DNA from: Strix aluco
Taxonomy: Eukaryota > Chordata > Aves > Strigiformes > Strigidae
Direction of reading: 5' to 3'
Assembly (NCBI RefSeq): GCF_031877795.1
Contig: NC_133931.1
Span: 130,114,621 to 130,178,620, forward strand
Length of the DNA stretch: 64,000 nucleotides
Positions 51,801-60,200 of the stretch are shown one piece after another (within the stretch, counting starts at the first letter, position 1; the number at the start of each line of letters is the position of its first letter). Both the position numbers and the translations under genes were made by a program. The notes beneath the pieces are model-generated. The model was not told where the DNA came from and ran no database searches. It was given only the letters and a program-made list of their open reading frames with translations.

Positions 51801-54800
51801 ATATGATGCACCTTTGCTGAAATCAGTAAGACACCATCCCATTTGTGTCATTATACTGGATGTATCATTCTTTTTCATCAAAGTATCTGTGAATGAACAT
51901 TACAATCCTGATTTCTGAGTGTGCTATCAGTCTGGGAAGTTTGCAGTTTATCGTAATGTTACAAAAGTGAAATATCTTAAAAAGATTGCTTAAGAGCTAG
52001 AAGAATATAGCTTATGCAAATCATCATAGCTCTAGATGTACAATGGCTCAGGATCTTGTTCATTGTTTATTCTCGAATATTTTCCCCAGTGCCTTTGATG
52101 TCTTCTAGTGCTAACCATTTTCCTGAGCTGAAAAATGAAGTCTGTTCCCAGACAGCCCTTCATTACTGATTGTGACTGAAGCTGCGACTACATGTCTGAC
52201 AGCAAATCTGAGCTCCCTCTGCTCCTGCAGACACATTATAATAAATACTGTGCAGACAGATTCACTGAAGGGCAAGATTTAAATGCTCTAGTTAAGTTGC
52301 CATACAGTAGTTTCAATCCTTTCAGTGAATATCAATTTAGTCTCCTTTAAGGTTCTGATACAGCACATCACTGTTTTTCCTTGTAATGATGATGACAGGC
52401 TACATACTAGTGTCAGATTCACTCTCAGTGCTGAGTCCTGTAAGCAGCTACTCAAGTCAATAGCTCAGTCCTTCAGCATCGGATGAAGGTATTCCTGTTC
52501 TTCAGAAGCTGGGGGCTCCAAGCCACTGCTCTGTGCAGTCACTGCTCCTGCCAGGGGCTGGATGTACCCTTCAAGGCAACTGGTAAATGTACGGCCTTAC
52601 TGCATCCCCAGTTACACCATTTCCCTATGGGCTGTGCTTTTACACCAGTCTTGATAAATTTAACAGAATGATCTTAGCTACACATGACTGGGAGATGTCC
52701 CATTGGTGAGAGGACCCTGTGCTGAGACTTTTTTACCAGGATTATATAAAAAGACACTCAGAAGAACTGTTTCTCACTGCCATGTTCCCTTCCAAGCTTT
52801 TCTTTGGTTACCACTTGAGATCCCTCAGGGAAAGAAGAGAGAGTGTAAGAAACACTTACTTGAAATAGAAGAAAATTGCCAAGGAAATCAACAGGGATGT
52901 TATAGACAAAGCATGGCCAACGATCGCCATATAATAAAGTATGAACGCCATCTGCAATTCAACAAAAAGAAAAGGCAAGCATGAACCATTTGCTGGCACT
53001 CAGGTTTTTTTCTCATTGAGGAAGAATCTACAAAATCAACTCCCATTTTGTATTTCTTTTCTTTCAAAGGTTCTTTTTCAATATACTTTTAATACCAACA
53101 ATCTATTAAATAGCATGACTCATGGTCTAGAGATGAGATAAGTGTTTCTTACATGAGTTGATCTGTTTCTGCTGCACTGAAGTGACTGGTGAGATCCCTG
53201 CTCACACTATGCGTCACTAACTTTCCTGAGCTCTAGGAGAGCACAGCAGACATAATACATTCAGATTTTCAAAAAGTCCATGACAAGTTTCCCCACAAAA
53301 AAAAATATTAAAGAAAATACGTTGCCGCAGGATTGGTAGAAAGCTTTTATGGGTTGAAAGCAGCTTAAACAACAGGGAGCAAAAGCTTAATGGTCACTTT
53401 TGGAGATGAGTCAGTGGTTAGGTGCCCTTGGGACTGGTATTAGGGCTGGCTTTTTGTTCAACATATTCATCAATGACCTAATGCAGAGAAATCTCCAAGT
53501 TTCCAGGTGATACTTAGGTCTTCCAGATAAGAGTGAGGGACTCCAGAAGGGCCTCACATAACTGAGGAGACAAGATGCCATATAAGCTTTAATGTAGAAA
53601 AAAGGGGTGATACACCCATGGACAAACAATCTAAACCCTGCCTATGCAATGCTGAACTCAGAACTGGAAACTAAACTCAGGAAGGAGATTTTGGAGTCAT
53701 TCTGGCCAGTCCTTCGAATCATTGGTTTAGTGTATAAAGACAGTCAAAAAATCAACAAAATGTTGGATATCATCAGGAAAGGCACTGAGGGTAGAAATTC
53801 CTTGTGCCTCTGTTTAAAATTTACATCACACATCTTAAATGCATGTGTGTTTCTTGTGTCCACAACTTATGGACATGGCAGAGCTAGGAAAGGTGCAAAG
53901 AAGGTAACTAAAATAACTGAGGTAGAGTAGTTGTGTTGTGACAAGTGGGTACAAATGCTGGGATTCTCCCCTTCGGAGAGGGGAAGTCAGAGGGGGCTTA
54001 TGATTAAGGCCTACAGAGTAATGAAAGCAGCAGATGAGATGAAAATTATCCTCAACTCCTACCACACTAGAACAGCACACCCTTAGACAAGTTCTGGTTC
54101 ACACTGGTGTGAACCTTGCTACTGGGCAACTAGATGGTCTTTCAGTGCTGTGAAGCCAGTATGCACAAACAGGTAACTGGGCTTTCACTTTGGCTAGTAT
54201 CAGTGAAATCTAAGATAGGCCTATCCATATTTTGTATGCCAATAGTGAAACAAAATTGCAGGACAGCACCTGGGCTGCAGACTGCTGCGATATTTAAATG
54301 TCATACTTTGGTCTCAGCCAAGCTCTTAAGCATCACCCAGCTGTCAGAAAACTGCAGGAGGCTAAATGGCATGCCAGGCTTCACCATTGCCTTCTTTTCT
54401 GAAAGCACTAACATAGTATCAGCCTGTCCTGAAAAAAAGACTAGGTAGCAGGCCTGAGTTTCTCTGCTTAGTTTATTTCCTTTTCAGCTCCTCTTAATTA
54501 ATTTTTCTTTTGTTATGCATGAGCAATTTTCCTTGTTTTCAACGATTAGATTAACTGCGTTTTCTAGCCCTAAATTTTGACACTCACATTTTTTTGGTGT
54601 TTCCAAGTAATTTTAAACTTTCATTTGAAAATCAGTATGAAATTCAGAAAACAAAGCAAAGGTGCACATCTTATCTAGTTTGTTCTTCAGTCATTTTACA
54701 ACTTTGGAATCAGCTCCTGCTTTCAGTAACCTAAGTGGTGGTAGCCTGATTCAGATTTAAACCAAAGTCATATTTACACCATCCTGACCATGTAGAACAG

Positions 54801-57204
54801 ACATGATCTGAGCGCAAATATCACTCACCATGTTATGGAAATATATGCATATTAACTGCAAGTTTTCCTTCACAAAGACTAACCACAAGATTGCTAGTGA
54901 GCGCAAATGCTTATTCTGAGAGCACCAGCAATGCCAGAGAGGGAGGACCAGGGTGCAGAGAAAACAGGAAAACTTGCTGAACACAGAGTAGTGGGAGAGG
55001 CTTTTACATGTGTGCATGTGCCATTTCTTCCACTCCATACTAAGCAGTTGCTATGGTTTTTCATGGCATTAGATATAATTTTTAAGCCTGAATTTAATTT
55101 ACAGATGAACTTTTCAAATATATGTTGTTTTTTTGCCTATCCTGTATACAGCCCTTACCCTGAAACAGGTAGAAGTAGGAAAGACTTCCAGATAGCTACA
55201 TGTAAGTATATGTGCACCCCAAAGGACTCTTAGTTATTAAAACAATCTACCTTTCAGCATACAACTGCTAAATCAGTTTAACTGTATATCTGGGATTCAG
55301 CAACAGCATTTGTGATTACTCCATGTAAACTTACTTACTTACTGTAAGTAACTGCATAAAAAGCTTTCCAAATATAACAACAAAGATCAGAATGGACCGA
55401 ACCGTTAGCTAACAAAGCATATGATCTACCGCTGCATTTTTAAGAACTGGATGCAATGTTTTTTTTCAGTGATCTGTTTCAAAACTATAGCATATTGGTT
55501 ATTTCCAGTTAACTTCAAACAAATAATGAACATTTTTATTAATTTTTGCACTCCTTGAAATGGCTATCTGTCATGTTCCTTCTGACATACAGAACTTCTA
55601 ACACCTGACTCACCAAATTTTTAGCATATACAGATCCGGGGCTTCGAAAACTTTTAAAAGAAACACTTAAAAGTCCTTTTTTTCCCCCTTAGAAGACCTG
55701 AATTGAGGAAAGAGAATTCTCTAATAGGAATACCTCCTACTTAGATAATTATATTATCCATAGGTACATGGAAGCAGTCTACAAATGAAGTACACTCCTG
55801 TTTTCAAAGACTTAGATTAAAGGGCATAATCTAACTTGGCATTTCTGTAAAGATAGATTCTTTCTGTATTTTCCATTACTTTTTGTTTCAGAAGAATCTC
55901 GATGTATGTATAATTTTCCTTTGTGTTCTATCTGCACTTTGCTTGAATGATGTTCAAAATTGTTCTTCTGGAAGGCATGGATAATAGGTAACAGAACTAC
56001 ATTTTTTGCCTCCCTACATGCGCCAACATCTGGAAAAATTGTATTTTTATGATGCTTCCATTTAATGCCTCTGTGAGTTCAGATTGTTACTATTATTCCC
56101 TCTTTGTCACATAGGTGAGCTCTATTTTACCATGATGGTTCCTCATGCTGCAAAAACTTTTAGAATTCACCTCCTGCCTAGTCCAGCTGACTTTTCCAAG
56201 GCCCTTTGGTCTGGATCATTACTAAATATAACCACATACTGTTTTTTGTCTGCATAAAAAAAGATCCTCCAACACAAATCCCAAATCAAATAACTTTTTG
56301 ACTCTTTTCCTTCCACAATTCCAAATAGTCACAAATTATTCTGTCACAATCTGTAATCAGATTTTCCTGGAGCTCCACTCACATTTGAGAAATATGTTTA
56401 TTTTCATGAGTTTCCCTAACTTATTTTTTTTAAGCTTTTCTCAGATTTCTCTCTGTTTCTTTTGCTGCTTTTATGTTTATTTCTCCTTTTTCAGCTTAGC
56501 AACTTGATTTTGGAAATACTGATGCAAATGCTTAATTCGTTATTGTAAATAGTCTCAATGACTTCAATCAAACTCTTAAAGTTAAATGTGTTCAGGCTTG
56601 TAGGATTTTCAGGATTAATGGTACCTTCATAAATATTTCTTTTCAAAGGGAGTGAGTACAGGGTGATATTCTTTGCTTAAGAAAAATAATTTTAACTCAC
56701 GTTAATATTTGTAGCCCTGCAGAGGAGACATCAGCAGCTTGGAAGATGTTTGTTACAGAAAGCAAAATTGAAATTGAAATTCTAAAGGATCATTTTGTAA
56801 CTGTGGGGCAATCAAGGAAAATTATAGGAATTAAAAAATGCATTTGAAAAATAGTGCAAAACTTGTCACACGAATTGCTACTAAACTATCCATCTTGTAG
56901 CAAACCTGTATTTAGGTTCGAGCACTCATCAAATAATTTTAGTAAGCTAAAATCACAAGGACAATGTTATTAAATTCTTATGCAACAAGTAAAGCTAAAA
57001 GATGAGGACTATTCCGACCTCTCTCATATGTGTCTTACTGCTAGCCCAGCTCAAAACCATTCCAGACAATCACTGTCTAACTGTAGCATACCTTCAATTT
57101 TTCAGAGGTGAAAGAGTTGCACAGGGTATAGTTGGACCAAGTTCGGTTGCTCTCAGGATGGCGGAACCAGTTTCCAGTTTCATCACAGTATTTTGAAGCC
57201 CTCT
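9607..57204 (-). CDS. CALCR: Calcitonin receptor, 3' nine exons (partial gene, joined exons)
   Basis: Class B1 GPCR of the plasma membrane. In the known family it binds calcitonin, and with RAMP partners amylin, and signals mainly through Gs/cAMP. Joining 57204-57092, 52951-52860, 46296-46170, 33161-33008, 28685-28625, 28522-28456, 25423-25205, 17051-17010 and 9828-9607 gives one open frame of 364 residues plus stop. All junctions have AG/GT signals and matching phases. Visible family marks are NRTW in the ectodomain, QRITLHKN in TM2, CEGIYLHT in TM3, LLGWG in TM4, VPLLG in TM6 and CFFNGEVQ at TM7/helix 8. CALCR is preferred over the paralogue CALCRL because of [29 protein letters not shown], the tail motif [10 protein letters not shown] and the C-terminus ETSA. 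Some segments ([25 protein letters not shown]) look CALCRL-like, which could reflect retained ancestral sequence. The start codon, signal peptide and first ectodomain exons are missing and should lie past 64000. Confidence 0.93.
9919..10133. repeat. Pure (AGGGA)n pentanucleotide array, about 42 units
   Basis: From 9921 to 10130 every ten bases read agggaaggga without a single interruption, 42 perfect units, with matching partial units at each edge. On the CALCR strand this is a TCCCT/CCCTT polypyrimidine tract about 90-300 nt upstream of the last 3' splice site. Both strands give apparent open frames (GKGRE and SLPFP repeats), which are artefacts of a 5-nt repeat without stop codons. Such arrays are usually length-variable between individuals. 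Confidence 0.98.
11385..11470. repeat. Possible relic of an ancient palindromic amniote repeat
   Basis: The phrase ccttactcatgcaagtag, then cactgactttggtaggagta, then ttgagtaaaca resembles an old dispersed repeat of the form 'TTACTCATG(T/C)AAGTAG...CATTGACTTCAATGG...ACT...GAGTAA'. Its inverted symmetry is partly preserved. Family assignment was not possible by eye. Confidence 0.35.
12117..12130. repeat. Short (CCA)n trinucleotide run
   Basis: About five units of cca in a row, within the last intron. Too short to be notable. Confidence 0.6.
17010..17051 (-). CDS. CALCR: CALCR 42-nt exon: transmembrane helix 7 core (equivalent of mammalian exon 13)
   Basis: 42 nt, 14 codons, [14 protein letters not shown] (residues 278-291), phase 0 at both ends. 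The acceptor is ttctctcag and the donor is gtaagcatg. It supplies most of TM7. Mammalian CALCR has an exon of the same coding length here (exon 13), and skipping it yields a receptor lacking 14 residues of TM7. The same in-frame skip is structurally possible in this gene. Whether it occurs cannot be read from DNA. Confidence 0.93.
19244..19413. repeat. (TATTTC)n hexanucleotide array with a phase slip
   Basis: About 28 copies of TATTTC on the plus strand. At about 19336-19340 the pattern reads tatttatttc, a unit short by two bases, which shifts the repeat phase. The translated frame accordingly changes from Ile-Ser to Tyr-Phe repeats. The two sub-arrays are otherwise perfect. On the gene strand it is GAAATA, purine-rich, in mid-intron. 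Confidence 0.97.
20583..20594 (+). repeat. Poly-A run
   Basis: Twelve consecutive A on the plus strand. No recognisable retroposed sequence directly upstream. Confidence 0.6.
25205..25423 (-). CDS. CALCR: CALCR exon: TM5, intracellular loop 3, TM6 and extracellular loop 3
   Basis: 219 nt, exactly 73 codons (residues 205-277), phase 0 at both ends. The acceptor is cttttgcag and the donor is gtatgttat. It runs from [20 protein letters not shown] through [20 protein letters not shown] to [12 protein letters not shown]. The third loop ([21 protein letters not shown]) is the main G-protein contact in the family. VPLLG forms the TM6 kink, and WRPE with the [11 protein letters not shown] segment matches the start of TM7. 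The Gln before the splice is the conserved TM7 glutamine. Confidence 0.96.
25424..28455 (-). other. CALCR: CALCR intron between the extracellular-loop-2 and TM5-TM6 exons (3.0 kb)
   Basis: Contains the plus-strand CR1 fragment at 26540-27072. The rest is unique-looking sequence with no other feature recognised. Confidence 0.88.
26540..27072 (+). mobile_element. CR1 LINE 3' fragment, antisense to CALCR
   Basis: The plus-strand frame reads [20 protein letters not shown], then [35 protein letters not shown] and [20 protein letters not shown], the C-terminal end of CR1 reverse transcriptase. A stop follows LLLGRF near 26860, after which homology continues ([26 protein letters not shown]). The element ends in two ATTCTATG units (27057-27072), a different tail octamer from the ATTCTGTG copy at 5191, so a different CR1 subfamily. 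Strongly 5'-truncated and inactive. Confidence 0.9.
28456..28522 (-). CDS. CALCR: CALCR exon: extracellular loop 2 and start of TM5
   Basis: 67 nt. The acceptor is cccctccag and the donor is gtaagaata. One base completes Asn182, then 22 codons read [20 protein letters not shown] plus LL. The Cys of NDNCW is the partner of the TM3-top cysteine, and the CW pair is a class B signature. HGPVMAALL starts TM5. It ends in phase 0, joining [12 protein letters not shown] in the next exon. Confidence 0.93.
28523..28624 (-). other. CALCR: Short CALCR intron (102 bp)
   Basis: Lies between the two extracellular-loop-2 exons, with donor gtgagtag and acceptor cccctccag. By far the shortest intron of the gene here and close to the practical lower range for vertebrate introns. 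No internal feature. Confidence 0.9.
28625..28685 (-). CDS. CALCR: CALCR exon: rest of TM4 into extracellular loop 2
   Basis: 61 nt. The acceptor is aatttcag and the donor is gtgagtag. Two bases complete Gly162, then 19 codons read [19 protein letters not shown], and two bases start Asn182. Human CALCR has the same FPLVP...YFNDN framework. Only 102 bp separate this exon from the next one downstream. It is too short to stand out in an ORF scan and was found by translating around the splice sites. Confidence 0.93.
31326..31364. repeat. Possible relic of an ancient amniote repeat
   Basis: Reads gcttctggaatcagtgg followed by aattacaccgatttatgc. This is close in wording to the 'GTCAATGGAGTTACACCGATTTACACC' type of old dispersed repeat. 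Very short, so the call is weak. Confidence 0.3.
32179..32197 (+). repeat. Poly-A run (19 A)
   Basis: Nineteen A followed by gaaagaagag. It could be a retroposon tail, but the sequence before it resembles no element I know. Confidence 0.7.
33008..33161 (-). CDS. CALCR: CALCR exon: TM3, intracellular loop 2 and start of TM4
   Basis: 154 nt. The acceptor is atctaacag and the donor is gtatgta. Residues 111-161 plus one base of Gly162. It opens [20 protein letters not shown]. The Cys in VSCK is the conserved TM3-top cysteine that pairs with extracellular loop 2. CEGIYLHT carries the TM3 glutamate of the class B network, and HWYYLLGWG carries the invariant TM4 tryptophan. This is the most diagnostic exon in the window. 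The open frame continues past both splice sites into intron, which is fortuitous. Confidence 0.96.
33877..34102 (+). pseudogene. Coding-like patch of unknown origin, frame-broken
   Basis: Two short overlapping plus-strand frames look more protein-like than their surroundings. One starts at 33877 ([18 protein letters not shown]...) and ends in a stop at about 33972. The other starts at 33947 ([20 protein letters not shown], then [18 protein letters not shown]) and stops at 34102. Base composition is GC-richer than the flanks and there are no splice signals. With the poly-A run at 34630 this could be a decayed retrocopy. I cannot name a parent and chance is quite possible. Confidence 0.15.
34630..34658 (+). 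repeat. Poly-A run (29 bp with one G)
   Basis: Eighteen A, one G, then ten A on the plus strand. It resembles the tail of a retroposed copy on the plus strand, and a faint coding-like patch lies about 0.5 kb before it. No parent transcript was recognised. Confidence 0.75.
41545..41612. repeat. Possible relic of an ancient palindromic amniote repeat
   Basis: Contains ctgaattactgcagtgtta, cccagtgatttcagtgagg and gtaacactggtgcag in that order. This matches the inverted-repeat layout of an old dispersed family in which a 'GAATTACACCAGTGTAA' arm and its reverse complement flank a 'CATTGACTTCAGTGG' centre. By-eye match only. Confidence 0.4.
44915..44968. repeat. Possible relic of the same ancient amniote repeat type
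   Basis: Contains ttgtcattgactttactgg, ggtcactccaaac and agatccagccca, in the order expected for this old repeat type. Short and diverged. Confidence 0.35.
45300..45660. promoter_or_regulatory. Candidate conserved non-coding element (unproven)
   Basis: An intronic block without simple repeats or transposon traces. It is dense in sites resembling homeobox cores (taattacc, taattagc, cataattg, ttaatttc) and mixed with E-box-like and palindromic sites (acacgtgatcag, cagctg). This composition is common in deeply conserved enhancers. Conservation cannot be judged from one sequence, so this is a suggestion only. Confidence 0.2.
46170..46296 (-). CDS. CALCR: CALCR exon: intracellular loop 1, TM2 and start of extracellular loop 1
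   Basis: 127 nt. The acceptor is tatttttcag and the donor is gtaagtact. The first base completes Lys68, then 42 codons (residues 69-110) end in phase 0. It reads [20 protein letters not shown] and on to [12 protein letters not shown]. The His of TLHKN is the TM2 member of the conserved class B polar network. VVPN...RDP in extracellular loop 1 is CALCR-like. The [15 protein letters not shown] part matches CALCRL at least as well. Confidence 0.94.
51479..51494. repeat. (TA)n microsatellite
   Basis: Eight perfect AT dinucleotides following a short A-run. Confidence 0.8.
52566..52662. repeat. Possible relic of an ancient amniote repeat
   Basis: Contains ccccagttacaccattt, ggctgtgcttttacaccag and cttgataaattt, the kind of phrases found in old dispersed repeats with tandem 'TTACACCA' motifs. 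Weak, by-eye evidence. Confidence 0.25.
52860..52951 (-). CDS. CALCR: CALCR exon: transmembrane helix 1
   Basis: 92 nt. The acceptor is gaattgcag and the donor is gtaagtg. It starts in phase 0 and leaves two bases (AA) that form a Lys codon with the next exon. Residues 38-67 include [20 protein letters not shown], a hydrophobic helix with the small-residue and histidine pattern (IVGHALS) of class B TM1, running into FFYFK at the first intracellular loop. Mammalian CALCR has a splice variant with an insert in this loop. I saw no convincing insert exon in the following intron, but a short one would be easy to miss by eye. Confidence 0.93.
52952..57091 (-). other. CALCR: CALCR intron between the ectodomain and TM1 exons (4.1 kb)
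   Basis: Carries the old CR1/L3-like relic at 53261-54085. The remainder is AT-rich with nothing recognised. Confidence 0.85.
53261..54085 (+). mobile_element. Ancient CR1/L3-like LINE reverse transcriptase relic
   Basis: Plus-strand translation in shifting frames recovers the right sequence of reverse transcriptase landmarks: DFQK...DKFPHKK, then LFNIFINDL (before the catalytic YADD-type motif), then [20 protein letters not shown], then [12 protein letters not shown], then GKVQRR, then [20 protein letters not shown]. Several frameshifts, stops and deletions separate these pieces and the catalytic aspartates are not recoverable. The copy is far more decayed than the two other CR1 fragments and is antisense to CALCR. 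Assignment to CR1 or its L3 relatives is by motif order only. Confidence 0.75.
57092..57204 (-). CDS. CALCR: CALCR exon: C-terminal part of the hormone-binding ectodomain
   Basis: 113 nt. The acceptor is catcag before 57204 and the donor is gtatgct after 57092. The first two bases complete a codon begun in an unseen upstream exon, probably Glu. Then come 37 codons (residues 1-37 of the visible protein), reading [20 protein letters not shown] followed by [17 protein letters not shown]. Two cysteines (KYCDE and TLCN) match ectodomain disulphide positions of the family, and NRT and NYT are two N-glycosylation sequons. The segment lies just before TM1 and would be extracellular. The exon ends in phase 0. 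This is the most upstream CALCR exon I could find. Confidence 0.93.
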
Positions 57205-60200
57205 CTGATGATAAATGGCAATAATAGTTATTTTAGCATATGCATATTACGCTTCTAAAAATCCATAAAAAAGAATTTCTATGTTTGGAAATAAAATGCC
57301 TGTGTAACAAAATCCAAAGGATTGTGCAATTAATAAAGATTTGACTGCTCTTTTTTTTCTTTTCTCAGAGATTTCTCTAATGGTATGCTTGTCATTTATC
57401 TGTCTCTTGTCTTGAATGAATGCAGTAAAGTATATATACCCAGCCCTCATTCAGATGCAAGTATTCATGTGATAATAATGCATTTAACAAGGCTGTTGAA
57501 AGCTGTTTATGGAAGAAAAAGTAATGTTAGGCCCTGACGGAAGTGTGCACAGCCAGGCAAACACAGTGGTGTCTGCATATCCTTAGTTCTCATCCCAACC
57601 TGCAATATTGATGTTGGAAAATGAATGTGCCCACTGGCTAGCATGCAAATCTAACTTTTTGTCTTCAAACCTGACACTCACTAGGACATGTTGTTATCCA
57701 TACACAGACACTAACAGACTGAATCTTGCAGCAGGGTTTCAGGTATCAAGGGAAATAAGTAGTTAAATTATTTTTTTAATAATTGAAAAGTGTAGAGAAA
57801 AGCAGTGTATAAACCAGAGCCTGGGTGCTGGAGACGGTGACAGCCCCAACCCTGTGCTTATGCAGAGGGGTGGAAGAGTCCTGCCCGCCCCCTGTGCCAG
57901 CTAAATCCTGCCAGGGGTGAGTGGGAGCACTGTTCATTTTCCTCTGAGGCTGCAAAACATGAAGGCACTGGGAGAAGCAGCCTCACAAACGCTTTGGCAC
58001 AGGTCCCAGGTGTCCAGCTGAATTTAAAATGGCTGCACAGTTCTCTGTTTAACTAATCTGATGCGCGTTTGAACTTTCCACGTGTGCCTCTGGTACTGGT
58101 TCCCGTGCCGCAGGTTGCTCTGGCATCCTTCCCGAAAGCCCTGCCATACAGATTGCTCTCCAGGCTTGTGCTCCTTCACGCATGTCCTTTTACTGTGGCA
58201 GGGGGACGGTTGGGGCTTCAGCACCATACAGCTCTGAGGGATGCCTGGAGCCGCAGATGTGTGCTGTACCACAGTCCTCCCAGCCACGCTCACATTTCTG
58301 CCTGGGAAACCCTGGGTGCTGCAGAGCAGACAGTCACTCCTAATCACCTGTTAAGTTTTGGACTAGTTCCTTTGGCATTCCCTCAAGCATTAGCCACATG
58401 GGAGTCACCGGAAAGTTTGCCCAAGTAAGAAAGGCAGGATAAGATCAGAAACTTAAATTATGTGATGCTTTCTTAGGTAGTGACACAGCTGATTATTTAT
58501 GAAAAACACAATATTTCAAGTCTGACTTTTTAGATAGTCTAAAAAGCCTAGTTTGACCTCCCTTCGCCTATTATAGCTTTATAATTTTATTAGCTTTATA
58601 CATATATTATCAGCATTTCCAGTTAATACGCTTTTACAGAGCCAATTACCTTTTGAACATGCACATCTTCACTTTTTGTGTTCCACATTTGCATTTATTT
58701 TTCTTAATCAGCTCCCATAATTAATGATTCTATTAATTTGGAAGATTCATATTCCCTCCATATACCCTAAGGAAAGCAATTGATCATACTGGCAAGGTAA
58801 GGATTCTACAGATTGAGCTATCTTCCCCTGACTAAAAATAGACTTTATATAGTGCTATTGCATAAAAAAACCCAACAGGACAATCCTCCACAGCATACTT
58901 TTGAAATCACTGTGAGTTTCAAACCATTGTTTTGGGGGACTTGTTGAAAATCAATACGTGTATCAACAACACCAAGAGGAACAGTACATGTTATCTCAGC
59001 CTTCCATCGGTGCAGCTTGGAGATAATCTCAGACTGCCTGTGTAGCAATGTTCCTGTTGTACTTGTTGCCAGATATTATCTAAAGCTGGAAAAAGTTTTC
59101 AGTCATAGATAAAAGATTAATGGTTACACTACCACGGAACACAGTGTACAAACTTCGTAGCTACTCTCATGCACTCTGCAAAATACATGGCTTTTGTTAA
59201 TATGCTATAGAATATAATGGTAATATCATCTATCATCTCTGTACTTTAGTGCCTAGGTAGGCACTCTGCTGAAGTTTAATGTGGCCTCTGTAAGTTAGAG
59301 ACAAACCCGTTGCCTCATAGTTTTCCTTGAAGCTAGACAAACACAACTGATCCTAGTCTGGAAGAGGCCACAGCCCACAGAATTCTTGCTGTGATGTTGT
59401 CAGAGTATGGAACTGTGGGATAAGCCTCCCTGCTGTCCATCCCAGTGACTCAAACAGGTCAAACATCTCTTCTAAATCTATGATTTTATACAGAAATAAA
59501 GCTGTGAGTCTGTAACCCAACCACAGTTCTACTGCACTTTATTCTACAGTGGCCCAGTAGCAGGTGTGGGATTATGAACCTGGGCACATGTTGGTTTTTA
59601 TGCTAACCAGAATCTAGTAAGCTCTGAAGAAATACACAAGTGTATAAGGATGGGTGAGGCAATACTGGCACAGCAAAATGGAATTGTGTGGTTTTTTATT
59701 CAAATACTGTGTAAACACTGATTTTTTAGGCTCTGTCTGTACCCTATCAGCTTGGATAGGGCACCACTTGGGCATCACATTATTCAAAGTAGAGGAAGAG
59801 TGACATTGCATGGGATTCATCTCACCTGACTTTAGCACCCTTAAAGTTATGCAATTCATAGGCAGTTGTGCAGGCTCTCTGTAGTTAGCTTATAAAGACA
59901 GACACTTCAAGAACTGTCTGGGAAAAATGGATGAGAGAAATCTCATCCACAAGGTCAGTTTCATGGGAGTAGTGAAGTGTACAAAAAGATTTATCGTCAG
60001 TAATAGTTTTGCATGTGGTATTCTTTGTGCTACCAATAGTGCTCTTATATTTTCATAAAAACAACTCAGTCATTTATATGTAACAAATATCTTAACCCAG
60101 TAACTCTGGATAAGCATGACAGCTCTATCAGTTTTTTTACAATTAGACCAACTCTATAGCTAGCACACATTAAAAGAGTCAACACCATTTTTTTATTTAT

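Larger units (their letters stand above)
46297..52859 (-). other. CALCR: CALCR intron between the TM1 and TM2 exons (6.6 kb)
   Basis: Contains a long stretch with pyrimidine bias on the plus strand (47380-49080), a TA microsatellite at 51479-51494 and a possible old-repeat trace at 52566-52662. No exon-like segment was recognised, including none for the loop-1 insert isoform known in mammals. Confidence 0.83.
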
